Positions 22,573 through 33,459 of a stretch of 64,000 nucleotides of DNA are shown here, one piece after another. Made by a program: the position numbers and the translations under genes. The notes under the pieces were generated by a model. It did not search any database, had not been told where the DNA came from, and saw only the letters and a list, made by a program, of their open reading frames with translations. Numbering within the stretch: position 1 is the stretch's first letter; each line of letters opens with the position of its first letter. Origin of the DNA: Rhynchopus sp. YZ270_cl-10 (lineage: Eukaryota > Euglenozoa > Diplonemea > Diplonemida > Diplonemidae); NCBI GenBank assembly GCA_964035575.1, contig OZ037900.1:806001-870000 (forward strand), written 5' to 3'.

Positions 22573-22658
22573 CCACCTGATTTTTTGACCCTGAGTTTTT
22601 TTTTACCCCGCTGTTTGCCGACCAGACACCCGGCAAACTCAGGGTCAAAATCAGGTGG
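22573..22658. mobile_element. CCACCTGATTTT-ended MITE
   Basis: Inverted ends CCACCTGATTTT and GTCAAAATCAGGTGG with an inner inverted GACCCTGAGT. Weaker relatives lie at about 22022-22106 and, as direct pairs of CCCACCTGATTTTTACCC, at 33045-33140. Confidence 0.55.
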
Positions 22659-23567
22659 TATTTTTATTGGTTCTGCGAGTGTTAAAGATTTAAGCACGGG
22701 TTCAACGAGGGTTGTATGAAAAACGGGTCTAAATACAGAAAACTTAAAAAAAAAAGGGGGGGGAATAGTTATCGATGCGCATCTCCGACTGACCCACGGA
22801 CAATGCTAGCTACCCGGACACCTTAGCAATGTGCCTCGCTCCTTACCTTGTAAAAAAAAAAATTAAAAAAAAAACCCCAAGCAATCAATAGAGAGATGAA
22901 GAACAGTCTGTCTCTCTAAAGAAGCGACCGACGGACGATACACACCCCTCCTCCCCCCCCCCCTCCCAATGTGAGTCCTCCCCCTCTCCAAAGTTTAAAA
23001 AAGTATTTCAACATGCTCATTCAATAAATTGATAGCATAGGAAGAGGGGGATCAACAAAAAAATGTTCAACAAAAAAAAAAATTTTTTTTTAACTTGAAA
23101 TACAAAGCCCTCTCTTGTGGCAGTGTACCTTATTAAAAAAAAAAACCAAAAAACGGTTGTCGACAATCAGGCAGGATTCGTCCCACCTTATATTAACATG
23201 GTTTTTGGAGCATCGACACGCATTATGGCATTTTTTTTTCTTCTTCTTTCATTTTCAATAGTTTTTTTTTTCACCCCATATGTGTGTTCCAAAAAAAAAA
23301 AAAATGCATAACAAAACACATCACGGAAGCGAGAAATGAGAATAAAATTTACTTGATTTATTGTTCTTTACTTTAAGTTTGTTTCTCCGGTTTTTTTTTT
23401 TTTTTTTTTTTTGTTTTTTTTTTCCAATTCAGTTTTGAAACACACTACACACACAAACCTCCCTGTGAAATATTTTGCAACACTCACAACATTCATGGGC
23501 AATATCTCTTCGGAACCACCCCACAACGCTTTCATACATAACCACAATCAAAAAAAAATAAGGTTCT

Positions 23568-23598
23568 AAGATGACCCTAAGCCTTGCTTAGCCACCTT
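23568..23598 (+). repeat. Copy of the dispersed CTAAGC hairpin family
   Basis: AAGATGA, inner stem CTAAGC/GCTTAG with a short CTT loop, then CCACCTT. Confidence 0.6.
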
Positions 23599-24148
23599 GA
23601 TCAGATTCGTTAAAAACGAGCAAAGTATGGGGGGGGGGGAAAGGGGGGAATAGCTATTGATGCAGGCACACCCTCCTACTCTCGCCGACGCCATCTGGAG
23701 GAAATCACAAAAGTACCCTGAGGTAGTCTCGACTGTCGTGCAGCAAGAGAGAGAGAGAGAGGAAACACAACATCTCAGAATTTGTATACCCAAGCCAGGG
23801 GGTTGAACTTTGCTTTTAGTGGGGGGGAGGACAGGGATGTTTACCTCCCTGAGGACACAAAACAGTATGCCCCGCATGCACCCCCCTCCAGCCTGTCTAA
23901 GAGAACCTCCCCCTTTGGTCAAACCTCAATGAGATCTGATGGCAACGCGACACCTTGCTGGACACCTACACACACATCCCTCCGCATACGCATCTGACCC
24001 TCTACAACTACATGATGCCTCTCTCCTTGCACACATTCCCTCATTCAACCTATTCATTACATTACCATACAAACAGCAACCCAGGCCTAATGCTGTGCAC
24101 CCCTTATTCTCTTGTAAGAACCACTGTGGATATCTCTAAGGGAATGTC

Positions 24149-27100
24149 TTACACAATGTCATGCACTATGTCAGATGTGACTGCGTCGTCCCCCACCTCT
24201 GCGTAGTGGCTGAAGCGCACCGCACAGCGGTAGCCGTTGCTTGGCGCGGCTGCGACCATCATAGCGGTGACCTTCTGCAGGAGGGTGTCGCTAGGGTTCT
24301 GCTCTGCCGCGTTCTCCAAGGCAAGTAGCCCCACAGTGCCTTTGAGGGCTGCCTGCACCAGTAATGTGTGGCTTTCAATGTTCGGGCCGTTCTTCGCCTT
24401 CGGTATAGTCATAGTCCATGCGTTAAGAGCCTCTTCCAAAGCAGCAGCGTGCACCTCGTAGATGGAGACAATCATGTCACGCTGCACATCACGCCAAGCA
24501 TCCACAAGGCGCAGGCAAGACCGCAGAGTCTGGTCAGCCTGAAGGCGTTTGTCCGAAGTGCAGTCAGCATGCAAGCAGTACACACCAAGGCGGTGTGCGT
24601 GGTCCGTCATCGCCTCTGCCGCCTCAAGAGGTGCACCAAACGCAGTTGCGAACCTGCTTGTGCGTGTCCCGACGTTTCCGTGCAGCATCGTCCCCGTCGC
24701 AAGGCCCACCTGGATGATGCCTTGCAGCTTCTTCATCTCAGATACGAACGTCAGGGCTGCAGTGGTGTGCATCAGACAGCGCCTCGATGCGTTCCACATG
24801 ATAGTCATTGTGTAGCCGGTCACGTTCCCGATCACACCGTCTGTGGACTGTGCAGCCTCGTGGGCGGCACGCACCATGATGTTGCAGTTGTCGAAGAGCC
24901 CTGACTCCTTTCCGCATTGGCGCTGTGGGGGAAACATGACACATAATCAAAATAGGTGCACATACCAAACGACACACTGCGACAGTCACGCTCGTCTTCT
25001 GAACGTGGAGTGCTGTACGCTTAGCCTGTTCGAGCAGGCGCGTGCTGACAGCTTCCACAGAGAAGGAGTGCACACTGTTGGGGGGCATGGGGACGCCAGG
25101 TATGCTCAGCACGTCCTCACCTGCGCGCGACGAGCTAAGAACGGAACGTGCCTTCGTGTCCGTCTCGACAGCACTGAGCCGCCTGCTGTGGTACGTCGGC
25201 ACCATCGAGAACAGTTCATGCCCAGCCCCAAGCCCCTTGATCTCGTGCTGCCCCATGCTCCGTGTAATAGGGTTGTTCACCTTGTCCAAATTCCCCTTGA
25301 TTGCCGCGTACATGTCAGTGGTGATGCACACAGTGCCAGGAAGTGCCTTCGCCTCCACACGCGAGGCAAGGTTCACTGTGCTCCCACGGTAGTCCACACG
25401 TCCAGTCACAGGGTTCTCCTCCGCAATTGTCGCACCGTAGTTGATTCCAATTCTGACAACAAGTCCTGCCTCGGGAAGGTCCAGACCAGACGGCCACTTC
25501 TGCGACGCAAGGTTTGTCTGCACATCAAGCGCAAAGTTTGCGGCAGCAACAGCAGAGCTGAAGGAGACCATGAAGGCGTCTCCGATGGTTTTGACCTCGT
25601 ACCCTTTGTGTGCAACACAGGCGTCACGCATGACTTCGTTGTGGATCTCCATTGCAACGTTCATGTCTGCCGCACTTGCCTTCCAGAGTGCAGTCGACCC
25701 ACGGATGTCTGTGAACACAATAGCCACATGCCCTGTCGGCGGTGCCACAACGCTTCTTCCACCTTCTCCACTGTAGCCCCCACTCTCAAGCACAGAGGAG
25801 GGGACGTAGGCACGGAACTCCACCAAATTTTCAATCATCTTGCTGAAGTCACGCTGCATCAGACGGAGTTCGTAGAAGGTCGACTTCGAAATCTCGATTT
25901 CATCGAGCTCCATGTTGGCCACAAGCTCCATACTACGCTGCAACGCCTTTACTGGACGCAGCAGGTACCAGGAGGTGACAGCACTGAGCACCACCAGGGC
26001 AACACCAATCACGACGATGATGACACGCTGCAGCATCTTCTTCTCCTCCACCTCGTCTGCCACGTCGTCCTTCTTCTCTGCGATGCCTGCGTTGACCTTC
26101 ACTGTCTCCCTTTGCACATCACCTAGGACCGACTCACCGTCTATCGACACTGTCAACCACCAATCCAATCCATTTGCCGGGTAGTAGAGCCGCTCTACTG
26201 AAACGAAGTGCTTTTCGGAGACAGTTCCGTTCACAAGCACATCAATGAGCTCTGACTTGTTGTAGTACGTCGAGTAGTTACCGCCCAAGGCAATAGCAAC
26301 AGCCTTGATGTACGGGTCTGTCGCGTTCGTTGCCCACCTGGGCTTGTAGAGATTGCGTTCGAAGCCGAACATAGAGTCAACCCCCCAGTATTGTTCTGTG
26401 GAGTCTCCTGCGGACACACCGGTTAACAGTCCGGTTTGGTCCATCTGTTCCCACCCTGGTGCGCCGGCTTGCTTCATCCTTTCAGCCATCCACGTAGAGG
26501 CTATGCTAGTGTAGGCACGTATGATCGCATTGCTGCTCAACCTCGCAGCAGACAACGTGACGTCCTTCAGATAGTCTTGAATCTCCCCCAACCCAATGAA
26601 GATTGCAACCTCCATCTGCGAGTTCGACCCAGAATGGTCGTGTCTTCTCGACGTCAGCGCGTAGCCAACAAAATTAGAGATCGGCGCAATAACTGGGAAC
26701 ACCGTTTCGTCGAATTGAAGCATGGGAGACCTTGCCAGCGAGACAAGCTCCAGGTCGGGGACGCTCATCTGGAGTTTGAAGTAGCGGGTAGGGTCATCCA
26801 GGATGGGCTCCCCGGTGAAGGGTTGGATGGATGCGTATGCTGAGAAGTTTGGCTTGAAGTAGAGAGACGTGATGTCCGTGGTGGTCAGCCCAGGGAGGTC
26901 GATGTTGTGTCGCGCTGAGAGCGCCATGATGACGCCGTAGTCCCCACCGAAGATGCTGATAGCCAAGGTGGCTGCCCCCGGATGGCAGGTCGACACCTGG
27001 TGCAGCAGGCGCGGCGACAGAATGCTCAGCCACTCCGTGCTGTTCTTCGGGACATCCCGCAGCTCCGACTGCAGCAGGTCGTTCGTTCTGTCGCTCTCCT

Positions 27101-27425
27101 CCAGGGCACCCTGCATATGTTTGTCAATGAGGCGCAGCACACCGTTGGTGATGTAGATCATCATCTCAGAGGAGACGCGCGTTAAGGACTCTTGCGCTTT
27201 CTTGTCGATTGCAGTAGTGGATTCGTCCATAGTGTCGCGTGTGTCCTCCAGTGCACTGTCGCAGGTCACAGTGTTCATGACTTCGGTGGCAGAGGCGGTG
27301 AGGAGGATGCACACTAGGCAGAGCAGCGCGATGATGCTCTGCACACTCCAGGCGCGCTGCCACCAGAGTACAGTGGAGCCTTCAGAGTACGCCTCGGAAG
27401 GTTCGGGGTGAACCTGGGAGGCCAT
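24149..27425 (-). CDS. Receptor-type class III adenylate cyclase 1 (two exons)
   Basis: Predicted 1077 residues making cAMP from ATP at a membrane. Exon 1 is 27425-24966 (820 aa) and exon 2 is 24922-24149 (257 aa, stop TAA). The 43-bp intron has GTATGT and CCACAG ends and phase 0. Layout: helix 1 at residues 30-48; a ~415-residue outer domain with N-glycosylation motifs and a Cache-like end (NGLDWWLTVSID, 418-429); helix 2 at 467-488; HAMP-like linker to about 545; catalytic domain 565-745. Metal Asp573 (FTDI) and Asp616 (IGD), adenine-selecting Lys612 with Asp678, and transition-state Asn685 and Arg689 are all present, so ATP rather than GTP is the likely substrate. Exon 2 adds a second cyclase-fold domain (QVGLATG, HGNVGT, GAPLEAAEAM) that has lost the metal Asp (VTGYTM) and the Asn/Arg pair, so it is probably regulatory. 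The catalytic core resembles kinetoplastid receptor cyclases. Confidence 0.9.
24923..24965 (-). other. Intron of adenylate cyclase 1, 43 bp
   Basis: Minus strand: exon end CGTTTG, donor GTATGT, pyrimidine tract TTTCCCCC, acceptor CACAG, then exon 2 CGCCAATGCGG. The frame joins at phase 0, and the paralogue has an intron at the same codon. Confidence 0.85.
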
Positions 27426-27510
27426 GGTGTATGTAGTAAGTGGTGGTGGTGTGTGTCACACCTGGGTTGGTGTGACAATTGTAGTGGAGGAGAGGGGGAA
27501 CAAAAAATTG
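27426..27510 (-). promoter_or_regulatory. 5' leader of adenylate cyclase 1
   Basis: Upstream of the ATG the minus strand has a pyrimidine-rich tract (TTTTTTGTTCCCCCTCTCCT) followed by CCAACCCAG. It could be a splice acceptor for a leader exon or for trans-splicing; this is inference only. Confidence 0.3.
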
Positions 27511-28253
27511 ACGTTATTGATGCAGGCACCGACTGGCCCATCTACGATGCTAAACCGGATGAAAGCAAAAGTACCCTGCAGCCAACAGAAGATGTAAAAA
27601 AGTAGAGTTGAAATACAAAGCCCTCTCGTGACAGTGTACCAAAAAAAAAGGAAACCTAATGGCTTGCCTGCACCATAGTGTGAACGGGGGGTGGTTCACA
27701 ACCGCTCGTCAGCAGGCGGCCCACCTTCCGTTGAAGAGTTGCGAGCTTACAGATACTCCTGCTCGCTTCACCCAACTCTTAGTGAACGATTGTCGAGACA
27801 AGAGAGCAAGGAGGGAAACACAACATCTCTCTCTCTCTTGGCGTCCCATGTCTGTACCGACAGTTAGGCCTCACCCTTTCTCTTTGGGATATACATGGAC
27901 GTCCTTACAGGCAGTACACCGTAACCTATAGGTGTAGCAGAACCGAAGTCCTGGCCTGACCGTTGTCGCTGTTTAATGCTCTGGGTGCGAGCACCCTTCA
28001 TAGCATGGGGCAGCCACGGCCCAGCATCCACGGCCCAGCATTTATACCCTGCCAGGGTGTAACTTGCATTTAGTAGGGGCAGGGGCGTTTAGCTGAAAAA
28101 GAAAAGACCCTGAAGGCACAAAAACGCCCCGCATAACCCCTCCTCGCCTCCTGTTGTAATCTCGCAGGTCAAGACATCGGTTCGAGAGGTCAACACCTTC
28201 ATAGAGTTTCAGGAGGAACGACCCCCGATGCAATTTAAGGCCCAGTCCAGGAC
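27510..28253 (+). repeat. ~750-bp interspersed repeat, copy 1
   Basis: Shares with 33460-34268 the blocks GATGCAGGCACC, GGTTCACAACCGCTCGTCAG, GGATATACATGGACGTCC, CTGGGTGCGAGCACCC, GGCAGGGGCGTTTAG and GACATCGGTTCGAGNGGTCAA, all in the same order. No coding frame is conserved. Its class is unknown; a piece of it also occurs at 39945-39985. Confidence 0.75.
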
Positions 28254-28344
28254 CAAGGAAAAAAAAATCGTGCTCGAATACAAACCCCTCTGACGACAGT
28301 TTTCCTTCGTGCGTGACCAGAGAGGGGGCAAGCATAATAATAAG

Positions 28345-28473
28345 TCCCGCACCCCGCACCCCGCACCCCGCACCCCGCACCCCGCACCCCGCACCCCGCA
28401 CCCCGCACCCCGCACCCCGCACCCCGCACCCCGCACCCCGCACCCCGCACCCCGCACCCCGCACCCCGCACCC
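28345..28473. repeat. (CCCCGCA)n satellite, about 18 copies
   Basis: Pure heptamer tract. The complementary strand (TGCGGGG)n has four-G runs every seven bases, so it can form G-quadruplexes. Confidence 0.95.
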
Positions 28474-28765
28474 TATTCTCATGTACCCAAATTGGGTGCA
28501 CCCAAAACCGCTGCTGCTACATCCATTTCTTTTTAAAAGCTTACATCTGATATGCGCACCCGCTTCCACTCATCGGCCACACAAACGGACTGAAGTGGTA
28601 CCAATTGTCACCCCCTACGTGCCCTACTACCGGGATAGCTACGAGGGCACAAACCTCATCTCAAATAGCGTCCGGCGGAGATGCAACAAATTAGCACCCC
28701 TGGGCACGTCTGTTCCTCTGACGTTGTAAGCAAGGGAGAAGTCCAGACCGCCACCAGGACACCTC

Positions 28766-29028
28766 TGAGGTTTTGTCACAACGAGAATTTTCAACCAAAA
28801 CTCCCACTCATGTACCCCTACACCCGCCCCGAGGTTCTCGACATCGCACACCGTCGCCAGGCGTTGCTATATGAGATCACACACTTTGCGCCATCCATTA
28901 TGTGTTTTCAAGAAATGCAGACCTCCCTCCACGAAACCTACTTCACACCAAAGCTTGCCCCCTTAGGGTACAAAGGCGTGCATCTCCCCAAACTAGGCCA
29001 AGGCATGCGGGAAGACAGACACCTCTAG
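28766..29028 (+). pseudogene. CCR4-type deadenylase (EEP nuclease) fragment
   Basis: The frame reads LRFCHNENF, then MYPYTRPEVLDIAHRRQALL, then FAPSIMCFQEMQ and LGYKGVHLPKLGQG. It follows the CCR4/Nocturnin/Angel endonuclease-exonuclease-phosphatase fold: a catalytic Asn region (CYN in CNOT6, here CHN), Y-x-Y-C/T-x-P-x-x-L-x-x-x-x-R, and the Mg-binding Glu of LQE (here FQE). These enzymes shorten mRNA poly(A) tails. Only about 85 of ~350 domain residues are present. The frame meets a stop where a MITE (29030-29151) has inserted, and nothing recognisable follows. It lies beside a dispersed repeat, so it is a fragment or pseudogene and not an intact gene. Confidence 0.55.
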
Positions 29029-29029
29029 G

Positions 29030-29151
29030 CATACTGCAGACAAACCAAAAGTTCGCTGTCCGTCGACGAACATCGACGAACCATTTCCCCCCCAGACCCT
29101 GGACGAACCTGGACGAACCTGGACGAACCAATGATTCGTCTGCACAGTATG
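29030..29151. mobile_element. GACGAAC-rich MITE inserted in the CCR4-like fragment
   Basis: Ends CATACTG and CAGTATG, flanked by a perfect 6-bp duplication TCTAGG (29024-29029 and 29152-29157). The interior has GACGAAC repeats as in 20202-20358. Confidence 0.75.
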
Positions 29152-29159
29152 TCTAGGGG

Positions 29160-30890
29160 GCGCATTACAAAGGACCACCCTGATTGGATCTTCCCAAGCG
29201 AATGCTGCCTGGGTTAAAAAAAAAAAGATTAGCCTCCGAGATGGCGGAAATGGGCGAGCAAGACCACGAGGCACACACCAGCATCCGGCAGGTGTATGTC
29301 TCGCTTGCGAAGTACTACTGCGAAGAACGAGAGGATGTGTACGACCCCCCGACGCCAAGGAGACCCCCTGAAGCGACCCCCAACACCGAAGCAACCCCCC
29401 CGACAGCAGCAATGTGGCACAAAAAAATAACAAAAATAGCTCTACGGATCCCCTCCGGAAGTCAGTCCAGAGTCCCACGCTTCCAGCAAAGGACCCTGCC
29501 ACACCCTGGGTCTGTGCCCCCCCCCCTACGCGGCCAGGGACAGGGGAGGTCACATAATGTGTCAACCCGCTTACCAAAAGCGCCACCCTGATGCTGAGTA
29601 GGAGAGACACGAATCGGATCGCAAGACTTGGCTGGCCCTACTCAGTGTAGATCTCCCTTAAAAAAAGTTGGAAAAAAACCCCACCACCACCTCACCCTAG
29701 GTCCCAGGCTGGTCTCCCCTCTCTGTCAACTTCCGCGTGCAAAGAAAAAAAGAAAAGTTTATAAGATGATCCTAAGCCTCTCGTGCTCAGTCACCTTATC
29801 ATATTCGTTATCGCACAGCTTCAGCTGCGCTGGCTTCTACAAGTTTGTTGTCAGGGATGATGTCATTTCCCCAGCCGGAGTTCGTAATTTTGGCACGTAC
29901 GATGACGTGTTCGAGCATGTGCATAGTGAAAAAAAATTCAGCCGCACCAAAAAATCCAGATGCCCAGAATCAGGGCTCTCAAGATCCTCCACGAAAAAAG
30001 CAGAATTTTCGAAATGAGGAGGATTTTATTTTTGCAAAAAAACCCCCAAAAAAAAAAAAAATTCCCCCCGCAACAAGCGGTCGTCGCGCGCTTCGCGCGC
30101 GCCTCCCTGACAGCCACAGAGCGGAGAGGCGGGTCAATTTTGCGAGATAATAAAAAACGGAAATCTAATCCTTTCTCTTGCACCATACGCTCCACGAACC
30201 GTACAAAACCAAGACGTCTTCCAGAAGTAGGGGCTGATGCAACGGCGGGTTATTTTTAAAAATGGCAAAAATTTTGCAGCTTTGGTCAAGTTGTATTTTT
30301 TGGCATGCAAAATGCAAGGGTATCCAAAGACATTGCCAGCTCTATTTTTTTGCGGAGCAAAAAAATTAATATAAATGGCGCCGCAGGCGAAAAAAAATCA
30401 GGGTACGGTGTAAAAATGCTTCCTTTTACACCACAGAATCACTCAACGAACCCTTTTTTTTGAGTAGCAAAAAATGAAAATGGCGCCGCAGGCAATTTTT
30501 TTTAAGGTGCAGCTCTGGACGGTGCATACAGGCTCGGGAAAATATTGGCTCCCTCGGGGGAGACAAAGTGACTCCCACTATAAAACCCCTAGGAGGATAA
30601 TCCTCCACCCGAGCCCGCCAAAAAAAAAAAAAAAATGGAGGAAATCCTCCACCAAAAAAGCCTGGAAAAAAAAAAAAAAAGCCCCTGGAGGAAATATCCT
30701 CCCCTACGTGGAGGATCTTGAGAGCACTGCCCAGAATAGCAGAAAATAGCACAAAAATAGCACCCCCTTTCAGCTACACCAACACAACCCACAAACCTTC
30801 ACCCCCAAAACCCCTTAGCACCCATAACAACGGTGTGTCCTCAAGACCAGCAGCGATTCCTGATAAGTACATCTTCCCCCCTGCTACACC
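29160..30890. other. Repeat-rich stretch without a recognised gene
   Basis: An open frame at 29184-29591 (plus) is Pro/Thr-rich and unrecognised. The region 30340-30545 carries two GGCGCCGCAGGC units between A runs, repeated at 42120-42300. An AGAATAGCAGAAAATAGCAC module at 30733 recurs at 38796. Confidence 0.5.
29763..29797 (+). repeat. Dispersed 35-nt hairpin (CTAAGC/GCTTAG family), reference copy
   Basis: Outer stem AAGATGA with TCACCTT, inner stem CTAAGC with GCTCAG, seven-base loop CTCTCGT. Good copies lie near 13556, 23568, 44222, 49620, 54379, 60248, 60301, 61022 and 62564. Weaker ones lie near 4081, 11345, 20622, 32640, 36913, 41307, 41345, 43155, 45070, 48725, 60690 and 63085. In 49620 the inner stem is TAAAC with GTTTA, and in 62564 the outer stem is AAGGTGA with TCACCTT, so pairing is kept while sequence changes. 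Many copies are followed by GATCA or TTCGTTATC. It is a mobile or structured-RNA-like repeat of unknown role. Confidence 0.65.
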
Positions 30891-30894
30891 GTTT

Positions 30895-31097
30895 CCCTCT
30901 CCTCTCCTCTCCTCTCCTCTCCTCTCCTCTCCTCTCCTCTCCTCTCCTCTCCTCTCCTCTCCTCTCCTCTCCTCTCCTCTCCTCTCCTCTCCTCTCCTCT
31001 CCTCTCCTCTCCTCTCCTCTCCTCTCCTCTCCTCTCCTCTCCTCTCCTCTCCTCTCCTCTCCTCTCCTCTCCTCTCCTCTCCTCTCCTCTCCTCTCT
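30895..31097. repeat. (CCTCT)n satellite, about 40 copies
   Basis: Pure pentamer tract, all pyrimidine on the plus strand. Confidence 0.95.
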
Positions 31098-31099
31098 CC

Positions 31100-32825
31100 T
31101 CACCCCCCCTTTTTGTGGCTGTACCATTTCTGCTCATACCCACCCTGGCTGATAGCCAGAAGGGGAACTGAAAAAGACGCGCACACAAAAAAAAAAAAAA
31201 ATGCTCGCATCACACGCAACCCTCCCTCAAGTCACACTCCCCCTTCCCCAGACCATCCCTTTAAGATCAAAGGCTCACCCAACCACTGAAAGCAAAAAAA
31301 AACACCACTCATCCATCCTACGGCCAAATGTCACCCTCTATCGATTCCCTCACCTCACACACTCTCTCTTAAGAACTCACCCACACCATATCACTAAGCC
31401 GTAGCCTCCCCCCTCAATATGGCTGGTAGAAGTGACAAGGTGGGCGGTGCTCCGTTCAGGTGCAACCCACTCTAAATCCGTTTTTCAAACATACAAACAC
31501 GATGTCTCATTGCCTCGCCGCACAAAACAACTGCTGGTAACTCATTCCTCGCTCGACCCCCTTTCCCCTCGGTCCTCCTCTCTCTCCCTCTCTTCCATCA
31601 ACCCTGTATGATGTACCGCAACACCTGACCCCCACACCATAAAAAAAATCAACAGCCCGCTTGTTGTACGAATTGGTATTATAACCGGGTGTGTACCAGG
31701 ACCCCCCCCTCAACCATGCAGTGCTACAATACATTTTTGTGGTTTTACATCTGATATGCGCTACTCCTGCTTCCTCTCATCCAGTCAGATGAAAGGGTCG
31801 TTGGAGACGCAACGCTCATTAAGTCTATGTACTGTAGGATGCGGTTTGGGAAAACATTGCAGCCCCCTTCCCCCCTCAGCACCACCGAGGCCAAATGGTT
31901 CGTCCTTAGCAGCCTGCCCCCTTTCGTCACCCCACCCTCTGCGGGGGGTCGTAGCTATGCCTCCACTCAGTCCCCCTCTCCCCCTCTTCCCTTCTTCCCT
32001 CAAATCTGAGTGCTTCACCGCAACACCGGCCACGACGCAGTAAAGAGTGGACCACGCACTCCTTTTTTGTGTTCAAAACATTGCAGCCCCCTTCCCCCCT
32101 CAGCACCACCGAGGCCAGATGGTTCGTCCTAAGCAGCCTGCCCCCTCTTCCCCTTCTTCCCTCAAATCTGAGTGCTTCACCGCAACACCGGCCACAACAT
32201 AGTGTGTAACAAAGTCACGTAGACGTACCGTTATTGGCAAAGAGGTTCCCTGTAGGGTTGGTAATGAGATTATGTTGTGTGTTACAAAGTCAAAAAAAAA
32301 GTGAAGTTGATAGTGCAAACGCCTCTGGGACGCAGGGCACTGACACTCCGCGGGGTTATCGAACCCCGGAGTGTTGCGCTTGGGAGTGGTTTACAGGGAA
32401 GCTGTAAGCAGGGAAAAAAGATTGAAAAAAAGAGGCAGAGGGAAGGAGGGTCGATTATTTTTCGTGACAACATATATTTTTTTTTTTCTTTTGACCTCAC
32501 CTCCAAAAAGAGCTGGGGGAGATACTCTTTTAGGGTGCTATAGATTGGTATCTTTACCTACCCCCTTCGTTTGATTTTTGTCTTCTTTGTGTTGTAAAGT
32601 GTTAAATGGGAGGAGAAATAAAAGGGGGATATGAAATGAGGCTAAGCCTCTGGTGCTTAGGGTACCTTCAACTATTGTGTAGATAGGTATCAGGGGGATT
32701 GTAAAGAAAAGTTTGAAAAAAAAAAGGGAGAAAGTGAAAAAGTTTTTTTTATTGTTTTTGTCTTGCACTTTGTCACTCAGAGGTAGCCGTTGTATCGCTC
32801 AAAAGGAGAAAAAAAAAAAATGAAA
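31100..32825. other. Repeat stretch with an internal duplication
   Basis: A block of about 130 bp (AAAACATTGCAGCCCCCTTCC through GAGTGCTTCACCGCAACACC) at 31850-32035 is repeated at 32075-32200. A GTGCAAACGCCTCTGGGACG repeat at 32300-32370 ends in GGGGTTATCGAACCCC. No credible gene. Confidence 0.55.
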
Positions 32826-33000
32826 AATAACATACAAGTAAAACGGACGTCACGGAAATGAAAAAAAAATGCTCGACCCACTGCCGTCGTTGCCGTGAAA
32901 AATAAAAAAAAACGGCCGTGAAAAAAAAGCGCCTTTCTTATGTACAAAAATTTCACGGCCGTTAAAAAAAAACAACGGCCGTGAAATTTTTGTACAAGTC
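32826..33000. repeat. Palindromic CACGGCCGTG repeat, copy 1
   Basis: Several CACGGCCGT palindrome units joined by A/T runs, with outer ACATACAAG. An inverted relative at 35212-35337 ends CTTGTATGT. Confidence 0.6.
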
Positions 33001-33459
33001 TTGAAGACACAGTGAAATATGAGAAAAAGCGCCACTCAAGAACCATCCCACCTGATTTTTACCCCGCGGATAGGAATGTACGGACCAAACCCTACCCATT
33101 TCCCCTATATTCCCACAACCCACCTGATTTTTACCCCTGAAGAAAAGGAGGGTAGGGCAGGAGAGGACCGGTTAAGTGGTATCGCACAGAAAACTGCGCT
33201 GGGTACTGGGTACTCTTGTAGGGTCTTGTTGCCTTTTGGCACATGTATTGTACCCACGGTGTGTTGTGTTCACTGCTCTGAAGGTGCTGGCTCTCATCTA
33301 CCTGATGGGGTAAGTGACACAGCGTCTGACCCGCCATCTGTAATCTTCTGGTTTCAACACTGCCTTTCAGTTCAGCGTCCCGAGCGTCTCACAACCTCTT
33401 ATTACTCTTTGATGTGTTTGGACTCACTCAAACCCCGTTCATCACTTGTGCCAAAGAAA

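Larger units (their letters stand above)
20365..24148. other. Gene-free, repeat-rich stretch
   Basis: Contains A/T homopolymers and a GTGCAAACGCCTCTGGGACG repeat ending in GGGGTTATCAAACCCC (21842-21915). It also has AATAAATTGATAGCATAGG (23010-23070), a CTTGAAATACAAAGCCCTC module (23093-23130), a CTAAGC hairpin (23568-23598) and a degraded GATGCAGGCAC repeat (23655-23740). No convincing gene. Confidence 0.6.

Noticed and set aside
28209-28569. Cys/Gly/Arg repeat frames
   Set aside because: Translations of the (CCCCGCA)n satellite.
30774-31188. Glu/Arg/Gly- or Leu/Ser-rich frames
   Set aside because: Translations of the (CCTCT)n satellite.
32300-32370. tRNA-like gene suggested by GGGGTTCGATAACCCC
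   Set aside because: A B-box-like and T-arm-like palindrome is present on the minus strand, but no A box, acceptor stem or anticodon arm fits around it; treated as part of a dispersed repeat.
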